Assembly (NCBI GenBank): GCA_009703165.1 | Contig: WLGP01000001.1 | Location: 1-21,272, forward strand | DNA: 21,272 nucleotides | Reading direction: 5' to 3' | Origin: Actinomycetota bacterium | Lineage (GTDB): Bacteria; Actinomycetota; Actinomycetes; Nanopelagicales; Nanopelagicaceae | In this document: piece by piece, positions 7,933 to 15,778 of the stretch | How the letters are laid out: every line of letters starts with the position of its first letter | How positions within the stretch are numbered: the stretch's first letter is position 1 | Made by a program: the position numbers and the translations under genes | Notes under the pieces: generated by a model | Database searches by the model: none | What the model was told of the DNA's origin: nothing | Seen by the model: the letters and a program-made list of their open reading frames with translations, nothing else

Positions 7933-9030
7933 CTCTACTCGTGCGCCATCACTAGGCAGAGATGTAAAGAAGCGTGGGGTCGTAAAGCCGGCGCTATCAA
8001 ATGCCCGTGCGATCGCACTTTGCATCGCAGCGATGTGATCGCGAGCAACGAGAGCGATAGCACTTCCTCCAAAGCCGCCTCCGACCATGCGAGCACCGAG
8101 TGCTCCGTGGGCTAGCGCGGTATCTACTGCGCAGTTGAGCTCAGGGCACGAGACTTCGTAATCATCGCGTAGAGAATTATGTGATGCGGTAATTATTCGG
8201 CCGAGTTCAACGAAATCCTTGGCCTTTAATAGTTCAACGGCTGTGGCAACGCGAGCAATCTCTGTCACTGCATGACGGGCGCGGAGAAATTCATGATCAG
8301 TAAGTAGATCCTTACTCTCGTGGAGATGCTGGCTACTGAGATCTCGCATCGAGACCACACCCATCTTCTGGGCCGCACTTTCACAATTACCTCGTCGTTC
8401 TGCATATCCGCCATCGACAAGAGCATGGTGCACCTGAGTATCGATCACTAAGAGTTCAAGGTCTGAGGCTGCTAAATCAAAGGGGATCAATGTGGTTGTC
8501 AGATCGCGACAATCAAGTAAGAGCGCCGAACCACTTTCTGCCATCAACGAGACAGATTGATCCATGATTCCGCACGGGACACCCACGTAATCGTTCTCTG
8601 CCTTCTGCGTCAGAAGCGCTAACTCTTTCTTGTTGAGGTTAAGGTCAAAGAGTTGGTTGAGCCCTACAGCAACAGCGCACTCAAGGGCTGCAGATGATGA
8701 AAGCCCTGCGCCAAGTGGAACGCGGCCATCGATCTCGATATCAACGCCCTCATCAATTTTGAGTGACCAGATGACGCCAAGAACATAACGCTCCCAATCA
8801 CCGCTACCGAGGGGCTTTAACTCTGAGAGTGATGTACTGACTACAGCATCAGGGCGCTGTACTGAGCGAATTCGAATGTGATCATCGCTGCGTTTGCGTA
8901 GCTTTGCAGTTGTGCGATCGGCAATGGCGAAGGGGAGAACAAATCCTTGGCTGAAATCAATATGTTCACCGATCAGATTGACGCGGCCTGGCGCCGATGC
9001 AATAACGTGAGGTTCGAGCCAATCAGACAT
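7912..9030 (-). CDS. galK: Galactokinase
   Basis: This 372-residue GHMP kinase phosphorylates galactose to galactose 1-phosphate with ATP, the first Leloir step. The galactokinase signature GRVNLIGEHIDFSQG (residues 15-29) differs slightly from the common HTDY form. The ATP loop PLGAGLSSSAAL (105-116) and the catalytic Asp157 in CGIMDQS are present, as is the C-terminal GHMP motif MVGGGFGGSAIAL. The start codon follows the galT stop directly (TAGATG), so translation is almost certainly coupled. The 3' end overlaps the convergent photolyase gene by 21 bases. The protein is cytosolic, and its length is close to other bacterial galactokinases. Confidence 0.96.
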   Translation of the reverse strand: MSDWLEPHVIASAPGRVNLIGEHIDFSQGFVLPFAIADRTTAKLRKRSDDHIRIRSVQRPDAVVSTSLSELKPLGSGDWERYVLGVIWSLKIDEGVDIEIDGRVPLGAGLSSSAALECAVAVGLNQLFDLNLNKKELALLTQKAENDYVGVPCGIMDQSVSLMAESGSALLLDCRDLTTTLIPFDLAASDLELLVIDTQVHHALVDGGYAERRGNCESAAQKMGVVSMRDLSSQHLHESKDLLTDHEFLRARHAVTEIARVATAVELLKAKDFVELGRIITASHNSLRDDYEVSCPELNCAVDTALAHGALGARMVGGGFGGSAIALVARDHIAAMQSAIARAFDSAGFTTPRFFTSLPSDGARVELDHSAI

Positions 9031-10143
9031 CTATAGAACTACATCACGTAATTGGCCAGCAGATTGTTCAGGCTTGAGATCCATAATGAACGCGCCCATT
9101 GCAGATTCACTTCCTGCCAAATACTTTAACTTTCCAGGTGCTCTACGCACACTGGTGATCTGCCAATGAAGACGTAAGAGATCTCGACCTTCGCGCACAG
9201 GTGCTTGATGCCAAGTAGCGATATAGGCCATTGAAATTCCAAAGACGCCATCAAGGCGACGCATGACTTCGATAGAGATGGCAGGAAAGGCATCTGCCTG
9301 CTCTGCACTCAAGGCTGCCAAATCTGGAACAGGGGAGAGCGGTGCGACATGAATTTCAAATGGATAGCGGGCAGCATATGGAACAAAGGCGACCCAGTGT
9401 TCATTGCGAGCGATGATGCGATCGCCATCGCGGAGTTCGCGGGCTACGACATCATCAAAGAGCACTCGACCGGTCTCTTCATGATGGGTCTTTGCAACAT
9501 CTAACATCTTGATCACGCGTGGTGGCAGATATGAGTAAGCGTAGATCTGTCCATGCGGATGAAAGAGCGTCACGCCAACTTCTTCACCGCGGTTTTCAAA
9601 GGGTGCGATATGTCGGATGTAGCTCTCTTGCGAGAGTTCTCTGACGCGATCACGCCAAGCTTCCATCAGTGTGCGAACCTGACGTTCTGAAAGTTCTCCA
9701 AATGATCCGCCATGGTTATCGGTAAAGCAGACAACTTCACACTTTCCGGCAGCAGTCCCTGGATCCGTATCTGTTCCGACGATATCTGGAAGAGCCCAGT
9801 CGCCAATGGGTGCGCGCAGTGATGGTGATCGATTATCAAAGACAACTACTTCGTAATCGCTATCTGGAATTTCACTCAAGAGATCTGCATGCGTTGGACA
9901 TAATGGGCAGAGCTCTTTTGGTGGAAGAAAGACGCGTCCTTGGCGATGGGCTGCCATCACAACCCACTCATTGAGGAGAGGATCTAGTCGTAGCTCACCG
10001 ATTCCTGGCTGCTCTTCAACAGGACGTTGATCTGCAGCGGTTCGAGTGCGATTCTGGCTATCGTAGTAACGAATTGTTCGACCATCTGACATCGGCAGAT
10101 CGCTGCGGATTACACCGGCATCGAGACTTTTGGTCTGGCTCAT
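9031..10143 (-). CDS. galT: Galactose-1-phosphate uridylyltransferase
   Basis: This 370-residue enzyme exchanges galactose 1-phosphate with UDP-glucose, the second Leloir step. The HIT-like active site HPHGQ (residues 195-199) includes the probable nucleophile His197 and zinc ligand His195. Cys79 and Cys82 (CPLCP) and His144 (TDNHGGSF) fit the other zinc ligands. VFDNRSPSLRAP and the C-terminal EIHVAPL and ATWHQAPV motifs also match. The open frame extends 48 codons further upstream, but that stretch looks unlike GalT and would run into the divergent GH36 gene. I therefore choose MSQTKSLDAG at 10143. It is the first gene of a galT-galK pair with no spacer. A TACAGT box read on this strand ends nine bases before the start. 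Confidence 0.95.
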   Translation of the reverse strand: MSQTKSLDAGVIRSDLPMSDGRTIRYYDSQNRTRTAADQRPVEEQPGIGELRLDPLLNEWVVMAAHRQGRVFLPPKELCPLCPTHADLLSEIPDSDYEVVVFDNRSPSLRAPIGDWALPDIVGTDTDPGTAAGKCEVVCFTDNHGGSFGELSERQVRTLMEAWRDRVRELSQESYIRHIAPFENRGEEVGVTLFHPHGQIYAYSYLPPRVIKMLDVAKTHHEETGRVLFDDVVARELRDGDRIIARNEHWVAFVPYAARYPFEIHVAPLSPVPDLAALSAEQADAFPAISIEVMRRLDGVFGISMAYIATWHQAPVREGRDLLRLHWQITSVRRAPGKLKYLAGSESAMGAFIMDLKPEQSAGQLRDVVL

Positions 10144-10151
10144 AATGGCAC

Positions 10152-10158
10152 TACTGTA
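10152..10158. promoter_or_regulatory. Symmetric -10 (TACTGTA) shared by galT and the GH36 gene
   Basis: Only 20 bases separate the divergent starts of galT and the alpha-galactosidase gene. In this gap TACTGTA reads TACTGT on the plus strand and TACAGT on the minus strand, both matching TAnnnT. The plus box ends six bases before the GTG start and the minus box nine bases before the galT ATG, so both mRNAs would be leaderless or nearly so. The -35 regions would have to lie in the opposing coding sequences and are not obvious. Confidence 0.5.
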
Positions 10159-10163
10159 CCGAT

Positions 10164-12266
10164 GTGAGCAGAGAAAGAGCCATCCTGACAGCATCCTCTG
10201 CAGAGCTAATTGTTGATGTGATCGATGGCGCACTTGTCGTAAGCCATTGGGGCGCACCTCTTGATGGCGCAAGCGCCGACTTTGCACGAGCCATCACACC
10301 ATCTGTGACCAATAGCGGATTTGATTCTGTGCAGAACCCAGGGGTTATGCGCGAAGGTTCTCGTGGATTTTTAGGACGTAGCGCACTCAGTGGCCACCGC
10401 AATGGATCTGCCTGGTCCTCACACTTTGTGGTGACAGATTTTTCAAGTGATAAGAACTCAATCACTGCAGTACTCACCGATACATATGCTGGTCTTAAAC
10501 TGACATATTCATTCTCATTAGATACATACGGCGTGCTCACTCTTGAAGCAGTAATTGAAAATACTGGAAGCGATCACTACATACTTAATGAATTTATCTA
10601 CTGGTTGCCGCTTCCGCAGGAGGCTCGCCAGAGTTTAGATTTTGCAGGTCGCTGGTCAAACGAACGTCATCCCCAGCGTCGCGATATCGATACAGGAACA
10701 TGGGTGCGAGATAGTCGCGAAGGTCGCAGCGGACATAACTTCACCATCGCCCAATTAGCCGTTGAAAGTTCCACCACCTTTGCATCCGGCAGCGCATGGG
10801 CGCTTACTAACGCATGGAGTGGAAATAATCAGAATCTGATCGATAGAACATCTGAAGGTTTCCAAGCGATCGGAACAGGTGAACTCTTACTTCCTGGTGA
10901 AGTCATCCTTGAATCAGGTCAGATATATCGCGCACCACGAGCGCTAGCTGTCTTTTCGACAGAAGGTCTCGATGGAGTAAGCCACGCCTTCCACCAACAT
11001 ATTCGTGCTCGGAAGCAACATCCTCATCGCCCACGGCCACTGACACTAAATATGTGGGAAGCAATCTATTTCGACCACAGCTTTGAAAAGATTAAATCAC
11101 TGATTGACGTTGCAGCAGAGATTGGTATTGAACGCGTTGTTCTTGACGATGGATGGTTTGGCTCGCGCCGCGATGACAGAAGCGGACTAGGGGATTGGGT
11201 TATCTCTCCTGAAGTCTGGCCAGAGGGATTTACCGCGATGATCGAGTACATCAACGGTAAGGGAATTGAATTTGGTCTCTGGTTTGAGGGAGAGATGATC
11301 AACCCTGATTCAGATCTCTATCGAGCCCATCCTGAATGGGTCTTGCGCGAGGCAGATCGCACACCGGCGCTCTGGCGCAATCAGTTGGTTCTTGATCTAG
11401 CTCACGATGGCGCCTTCGCACATGTTCTTGAGCAGACATCTGCACTTTTATCTTCACACAGAATTGCGTACATCAAGTGGGATCACAATCGCGTACTTAA
11501 CGATGGCGGACATCTGGGTCGTGCAGGTACGCGCACGCAGACGCTAGCTATCTATCGCCTCTTTGCTGAGCTCAAGAAGCGCCACCCACACCTTGAGATC
11601 GAATCATGTGCTTCAGGTGGTGCTCGCATTGATTTAGGAGTACTTGATTACGTTGATCGCTTCTGGACAAGTGATAACAATGATGCCCTCGAGCGTCAGA
11701 CAATCCAGCGCTGGACATCACTTGTTATTCCCCCAGAACTTCTTGGTACCCACATCGGACCAACACGAGGCCATCAAACTGGTCGCTCCCTGGATCTATC
11801 GTTTAGAGCAATCACCGCGCTGTTTGGCCATGCTGGCGTCGAGTGGGATCTCACTCAGAGTTCGCAGAGCGAACGCGATCATCTGAAAGTCTGGGCGAGC
11901 TTCTATAAATCTCACCGCGATCTATTGCATACAGGAAAGAGCGTTCGCATTGATTATCCAGATCCTCATGGATATCTCTACGGAGTGATCTCTCACGATC
12001 GCCTACGCGCACTCTTTACCTATGCCCAACTCACACCAACTGTTGCTGTGCATCCGGCGGCAATGAAATTGCGTGGGCTAGATCCTGCCAAGAGCTATAA
12101 AGTCGCGCCGATCTTTCCTGCAGGTGCGCCACACTTTATGTTGCATAAGAAGCCAACATGGATGGATGGAGTAACTCTCACCGGTCGTGAACTTGAGGTC
12201 ATCGGCCTGACAACTCCGATCCTGGGACCAGAGCAAGCGATGATGATTGAGATTACCGCTCTTTAA
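10164..12266 (+). CDS. Alpha-galactosidase, glycoside hydrolase family 36
   Basis: This 700-residue retaining glycosidase should release galactose from melibiose, raffinose-type sugars and other alpha-galactosides. A beta-sandwich N-terminal domain is followed by the catalytic barrel with LNMWEAIYFDH, VLDDGWFGSRRDD, GLWFEGEMINPDSDLY and the nucleophile motif IKWDHNR (Asp440). The acid/base region is WTSDNNDALERQ (about 502-512). There is no signal peptide, so it works in the cytosol on imported oligosaccharides. Translation appears to use GTG at 10164, since the overlapping ATG at 10162 is followed at once by a stop. It diverges from galT-galK, forming a galactoside utilization module with no galE in view. 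Its TAA stop overlaps the convergent GH25 stop by four bases. Confidence 0.95.
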   Translation: MSRERAILTASSAELIVDVIDGALVVSHWGAPLDGASADFARAITPSVTNSGFDSVQNPGVMREGSRGFLGRSALSGHRNGSAWSSHFVVTDFSSDKNSITAVLTDTYAGLKLTYSFSLDTYGVLTLEAVIENTGSDHYILNEFIYWLPLPQEARQSLDFAGRWSNERHPQRRDIDTGTWVRDSREGRSGHNFTIAQLAVESSTTFASGSAWALTNAWSGNNQNLIDRTSEGFQAIGTGELLLPGEVILESGQIYRAPRALAVFSTEGLDGVSHAFHQHIRARKQHPHRPRPLTLNMWEAIYFDHSFEKIKSLIDVAAEIGIERVVLDDGWFGSRRDDRSGLGDWVISPEVWPEGFTAMIEYINGKGIEFGLWFEGEMINPDSDLYRAHPEWVLREADRTPALWRNQLVLDLAHDGAFAHVLEQTSALLSSHRIAYIKWDHNRVLNDGGHLGRAGTRTQTLAIYRLFAELKKRHPHLEIESCASGGARIDLGVLDYVDRFWTSDNNDALERQTIQRWTSLVIPPELLGTHIGPTRGHQTGRSLDLSFRAITALFGHAGVEWDLTQSSQSERDHLKVWASFYKSHRDLLHTGKSVRIDYPDPHGYLYGVISHDRLRALFTYAQLTPTVAVHPAAMKLRGLDPAKSYKVAPIFPAGAPHFMLHKKPTWMDGVTLTGRELEVIGLTTPILGPEQAMMIEITAL

Positions 12267-13879
12267 TTCTTGATCTGCTTAGCGCAACTATCGGTAGTCG
12301 GCTTTGGCTTAGCTGGTTTAGCAGTCGGAGATGGCGTAGGAGTTGGTTCTGGCCCTTGGGCAATAGTGAACTCAATCGGTACGCGAACTTTGGCGTGGGT
12401 TCCCGTTGCATCAACAAAGCCAATCTCACCCGGCCATGTTCCAGCCGGAAGTCCATTAATTGTTAGCGTCCATGCGCCACTTGTTGATCGCACAACAGTC
12501 TGCACCAACATATTCTCAGGGCGATTAGTTGGGTTCGGATAGAAGCGAACTGTTCCAGTAACAACAGGTAAACCTGTCGGCCTAAAGACTTCCACCTTAA
12601 CCGTTGCATTCTTATCGGTTGAGACGGCGTTGACTGATTTGATCGTCATCGTGCTCGACTCATTCTTAGGCATGAAATCATTTGCAGAGGGCTTCCATGT
12701 GCCGGTGGCAAGAGCTAGAAACTCATCTTGAGTTCCTCTAAAGACGTTGAGATCAAGGCGATTGCCAGGAACTCCGTACTTTGGCGCAATTCCACATGAT
12801 GAGTACTGCCAGATAATCCATTGAGAGGAACAGTTGGCAGATGTCCATGAATGCACATAGCAACCGCCAGGCTTAAGTCCTGGCTGGGCAAGAGGATCTG
12901 CAGGATCGATTTGATATTGGGCTAACCACAATGGATAGGTTGCTAGTTCGGCATCTCGCACCATGGCATTTTCAAGAAAGGCTGGATAGGAGTAGAGAAT
13001 TGGTGTGCGACCAGTCTTCTCTTTAACGATCCTTAAGAATGTTTTCGCCCACAAGGTCACAGCCTGCTTGCTGGCATATTTAACACACCCTGATTTATCG
13101 TAGCGAACGCAGTTATTCTCTAAATCAAGAGCGTAGGGAAGATCCATTTCGTTATAGCCACCAAGTTCAGCCAATCGCCAGATCACTTTCTGTGCCTGCG
13201 TTGCTGCATCGGTCTTGATAACTTCAGGATCTTTACTATCTGGCGTTACTGCATAGTGATAGAAACCTGTGAAGATACCTGCAGCTTGAGCAGCGCTGCG
13301 ATCCATGATCACATATTTAAGAGCAAGCGCATCTGCTTCATCGCGCGTATCTGATGCCTTAATCATGACAAAGCGCATGCCTGCCTTATATTTCTTTACA
13401 AAGTTGATTGGTTGATCATTCGGATGTTGCCATCTACTGACATCTGTTCCGTGGATGCGTCCACCAGGTCCCAATGGATCAATCACATGCGAAACACCAT
13501 CGACCATCTGCGGGACAGGTTTAATGACAATCTCTTTGGCAGTTGAGTAGACAGTCTTACCTGCAATATTTGCCTTGGCTCGGTACTTCATCGTTGCATT
13601 GAGCGCTGTTGCAACTGCAACCACACGCCAGGTTCCAACTTTGGCGGTTTTGCTAATGAAGCGAGTGTCTTGCCATTTTCCTTTGAGATAGATCTGAACT
13701 GTGACGGGGATAGATGCCTTCGCCGGCTTGAGTTGGCCGTAGAGCGTGACAATCGGCTCTGATCTTCCCGGCGTCTGGTTGAGCGACATAGAAAGGCTTG
13801 CCCCTGCTGCATATGTTGGAGTGGCATAGAGAAGGCCTGCGGTAAGCGTCAATGAAAGTGCGATAACTAATCTCTTCAT
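12263..13879 (-). CDS. Secreted GH25 muramidase-like protein with flanking beta-sandwich regions
   Basis: This 538-residue exported protein probably cleaves peptidoglycan. A Sec signal peptide occupies residues 1-24. A beta-rich region of about 100 residues follows (27-121), resembling Ig-like repeats of actinobacterial cell-wall proteins. The GH25 domain spans about 142-392, with GTDVSRWQ (Asp146), the catalytic pair Asp252 and Glu254 in ALDLENN, and the late GNRLDLNVF motif. A second Ig-like region (about 410-512) and a proline/threonine-rich tail complete the protein. Several cysteines in the catalytic domain suggest disulfides. The start overlaps the stop of the DnaX-like gene (ATGA), and the C terminus overlaps the GH36 gene by four bases. 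It could remodel the cell's own wall or attack other cells. Sequence does not decide which. Confidence 0.85.
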   Translation of the reverse strand: MKRLVIALSLTLTAGLLYATPTYAAGASLSMSLNQTPGRSEPIVTLYGQLKPAKASIPVTVQIYLKGKWQDTRFISKTAKVGTWRVVAVATALNATMKYRAKANIAGKTVYSTAKEIVIKPVPQMVDGVSHVIDPLGPGGRIHGTDVSRWQHPNDQPINFVKKYKAGMRFVMIKASDTRDEADALALKYVIMDRSAAQAAGIFTGFYHYAVTPDSKDPEVIKTDAATQAQKVIWRLAELGGYNEMDLPYALDLENNCVRYDKSGCVKYASKQAVTLWAKTFLRIVKEKTGRTPILYSYPAFLENAMVRDAELATYPLWLAQYQIDPADPLAQPGLKPGGCYVHSWTSANCSSQWIIWQYSSCGIAPKYGVPGNRLDLNVFRGTQDEFLALATGTWKPSANDFMPKNESSTMTIKSVNAVSTDKNATVKVEVFRPTGLPVVTGTVRFYPNPTNRPENMLVQTVVRSTSGAWTLTINGLPAGTWPGEIGFVDATGTHAKVRVPIEFTIAQGPEPTPTPSPTAKPAKPKPTTDSCAKQIKN

Positions 13880-14148
13880 GGCCTCTGCTCAATCTCGATA
13901 TCTATATTGAGAATAGTGTGGATCGCCTTCCTTAGTAAGGCGATCTGCTTGGCGCGAGTCTCTGGGAATTGATGTGATCCACCAAATTTCTGACTATCCG
14001 AGTAATCAAGAATGAGGGTGTGACCATCAAATGAGGCAAGACGGGCATCAAAGAAGGCCATCCAGGTGATGCGATCTTCTCTTTCGACAAAATCCAGAAC
14101 ATTATTCCAATGTTGGCGAATATCCTGAAGAGTTTTCGGATCTGTCAT
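13876..14148 (-). CDS. Small protein resembling the C-terminal domain of DnaX (Pol III gamma/tau)
   Basis: This 90-residue protein has no signal or membrane segment. It shows the pattern of the region after the AAA+ domain in actinobacterial DnaX: HWNNVLDFVE, then RITWMAFFDARLASFDGHTLILDY, then a C-terminal helix LLRKAIHTILNIDIEIE. This compares with the W..VL..V....R.TW...........DG.TL.L....LR..L...LG.D form I recall for DnaX domain III. The match is by eye and modest. It may bind a replication protein or be an unrelated small alpha/beta protein. It has its own perfectly placed TAGAGT -10 box, so it leads the transcript that continues into the GH25 gene through a four-base ATGA overlap. Confidence 0.5.
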   Translation of the reverse strand: MTDPKTLQDIRQHWNNVLDFVEREDRITWMAFFDARLASFDGHTLILDYSDSQKFGGSHQFPETRAKQIALLRKAIHTILNIDIEIEQRP

Positions 14149-14154
14149 GAAGCC

Positions 14155-14160
14155 ACTCTA
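14155..14160 (-). promoter_or_regulatory. Putative -10 box (TAGAGT) for leaderless DnaX-like/GH25 operon
   Basis: Read on the minus strand, TAGAGT ends six bases before the ATG at 14148. This is the same hexamer and spacing as at dnaG and the ACT gene. The 40-base gap to the response regulator gene supports an independent start here. Confidence 0.6.
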
Positions 14161-14188
14161 CCAAGAGATGTTCTCGTGGAATTGTTGC

Positions 14189-14872
14189 TCAGATATGTCT
14201 CGGAGCACCGATCCATTTGAAATATTCGCCGGTAATCACCACGCGAAGATTCTTTGATCGATCAGGGGTGACCTGAAGATGTTGTGCAATTCGCGCAACT
14301 ATCTGTTCGACAGATTTCTCACTGACAAAACGTACCTTCGCAATTTCGGAGTTGCTGAGGCCTTGAGCGATCAATCGCAGCGTTGCAACTTGGATATCGG
14401 TGAAATCGTTAAGAACGGTCACAAAGGCATTTTCGTGGAGTGAAGAATGTGACTTGATCCAAATGGCGGAACTATTTATTGAGTGAGATTCAATTGCTTG
14501 CCCGATGGCAAAGCTAAGAACTGAAAGATCTGCAACTGATCGCTTGAGAACAATTTGAACACCGTTGGGGATCGATTTCTCTGACATTCCGAGTAAGCGC
14601 AAATCGGGACAGGCAGTCATTAAGACTATTCCAAGTGCAGGGTTTGTTTTACGAAAGCGTGTAATAATTGAAATTGCATCTGAGCTTGAGAACAAAAGAT
14701 CAATGATGAGTACTTCAGGCTGCAAAGATTTAAATGTATTCTCAGCAACTGCCGAATTGCTTGCTTCACCAACAACATTGACACCATGAAGACGAAGAGC
14801 TGCGCTCATTGTTGTTAATTCGAATGCGTCGTCACTTGCAATCATTACGCGAGGTAACGTTGCAGCGGCCAT
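14189..14872 (-). CDS. Solitary NarL/LuxR-type response regulator
   Basis: This 227-residue protein has an N-terminal receiver domain and a C-terminal LuxR helix-turn-helix, so it should be a DNA-binding transcription factor. The receiver has the acidic pair Asp14-Asp15, the phosphorylatable Asp58 (IIDLLF), Thr86 (LMTA) and Lys110 (VLKRS), so the phosphorylation site seems intact. The usual MPxxxG after the Asp is replaced by SSSDA. The HTH runs from about 157 to 205 (DIQVATLRLIAQGLSNSEIA, then EKSVEQIVARIAQHL). No sensor kinase is adjacent. Upstream, TACCTT (minus strand, 14878-14883) ends five bases before the start and may be its -10 box. Its targets are unknown. Confidence 0.85.
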   Translation of the reverse strand: MAAATLPRVMIASDDAFELTTMSAALRLHGVNVVGEASNSAVAENTFKSLQPEVLIIDLLFSSSDAISIITRFRKTNPALGIVLMTACPDLRLLGMSEKSIPNGVQIVLKRSVADLSVLSFAIGQAIESHSINSSAIWIKSHSSLHENAFVTVLNDFTDIQVATLRLIAQGLSNSEIAKVRFVSEKSVEQIVARIAQHLQVTPDRSKNLRVVITGEYFKWIGAPRHI

Positions 14873-14920
14873 GATTTAAGGTATCGCGCTTTGACCTCTC
14901 GCGCAGTATCTACCTAATGA

Positions 14921-15757
14921 TTAAAGAATCTTTCTTATTGCATCGGGAATAAAATCAACAATTCGTGTTGCAGAGATTGGGGCATCCCTAGATGCAAGAA
15001 GTGCAGCAGAGTTATGGATATATGCTGCACTTGCAGCAACTTCACTTAATCTTTTGCTGTCATTGAGTATCTCAATGTAATTAGTTGCAGCAAGTGCTGC
15101 AACAATTCCTGCAAGAACATCTCCAGTGCCTGCAGTTGCAAGCCACGGTGAGGAGATCGTGAGTTCAATGAGAGATTCACCATCTGCAACAACAGTGCGC
15201 GAACCTTTAAGAAGAACAACTACTCCGAGTAATTGAGAAGCCTTCACCGCCCACTTCTTTGGATTACCTTCGATCGCCTCAGATGTAACGTCCACACCTC
15301 GCGAAGTAAGTAGTCGAGCAAGTTCACCTGCGTGAGGGGTGATAAGCGTTGGGTGAGAGAACTTTCCCGCCAATGAAAGTGCGCCGGCATCTAAAATTGT
15401 TGGAACGCTCTGCTTTGAGATCAATGTGAACCAGCGATGGCGAATCCAGGTTGTGAAATCACTGTAGCGATTGGATTCAATTCCAGATCCGGCAAGCCAG
15501 GCGGTAACTGGTCCAGGTTGGACAACAACTTCTGGATTTGAATGTAAGACAAGGTGAGCTAGCCCTGAGTTACTGTGAAAGCGGATCATTCCAAGCCCAG
15601 TAGCAGATGCACTTGCACATGTCAGGACAGCAGCACCCGGGAAGCGCGCCGAACCAGTGATGGCTCCTAACACTCCGCGCGAATACTTATTATCGAGATC
15701 ACTTGGGATGATGATGCATTTTGCTACATCACGTGCTTTCCATTGACGAGTACTCAT
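14921..15757 (-). CDS. nnrD: ADP-dependent NAD(P)H-hydrate dehydratase (YjeF C-terminal/NnrD domain)
   Basis: This 278-residue ribokinase-fold enzyme should dehydrate damaged NAD(P)H hydrates back to NAD(P)H using ADP. Family motifs are RGVLGAITGSARFPGA (residues 27-42), ILDAGAL (121-127), LITPHAGELARLL (138-150), VVLLKGSRTVVADG (180-193) and the nucleotide/catalytic loop ATAGTGDVLAGIVAA (207-221) with Asp213. The epimerase (NnrE/YjeF-N) half found fused in many bacteria is absent, so the epimerase must be separate or missing. It lies downstream of the DUF1349 gene on the same strand with a 21-base gap, but has its own TAGAGT box at the leaderless spacing. Confidence 0.92.
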   Translation of the reverse strand: MSTRQWKARDVAKCIIIPSDLDNKYSRGVLGAITGSARFPGAAVLTCASASATGLGMIRFHSNSGLAHLVLHSNPEVVVQPGPVTAWLAGSGIESNRYSDFTTWIRHRWFTLISKQSVPTILDAGALSLAGKFSHPTLITPHAGELARLLTSRGVDVTSEAIEGNPKKWAVKASQLLGVVVLLKGSRTVVADGESLIELTISSPWLATAGTGDVLAGIVAALAATNYIEILNDSKRLSEVAASAAYIHNSAALLASRDAPISATRIVDFIPDAIRKIL

Positions 15758-15763
15758 ATTCCT

Positions 15764-15769
15764 ACTCTA
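15764..15769 (-). promoter_or_regulatory. Putative -10 box (TAGAGT) for leaderless nnrD transcript
   Basis: On the minus strand TAGAGT is followed by AGGAAT and then the ATG at 15757. The spacing is the same six bases as at the other TAGAGT boxes. The AGGA inside the spacer is too close to the start to act as a normal ribosome site. Confidence 0.55.
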
Positions 15770-15778
15770 ACCCCGCAC

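Noticed and set aside
8000..8060. Frequent GATC/GCGATC words as possible repeat or methylation-linked elements
   Set aside because: They are spread through coding regions in all genes as common Asp, Ile and Arg codon contexts, with no regular spacing.
10144..10163. TCCTATA operator in the gal divergent promoter
   Set aside because: The 20-base gap was read on both strands and contains no TCCTATA or TATAGGA, so shared control with the ABC genes is not supported here.
10144..10287. 48-codon N-terminal extension of galT on the minus strand
   Set aside because: The extension lacks GalT-like sequence and would overlap the start of the divergent GH36 gene. MSQTKSLDAG at 10143 is a better start, with a -10 box just upstream.
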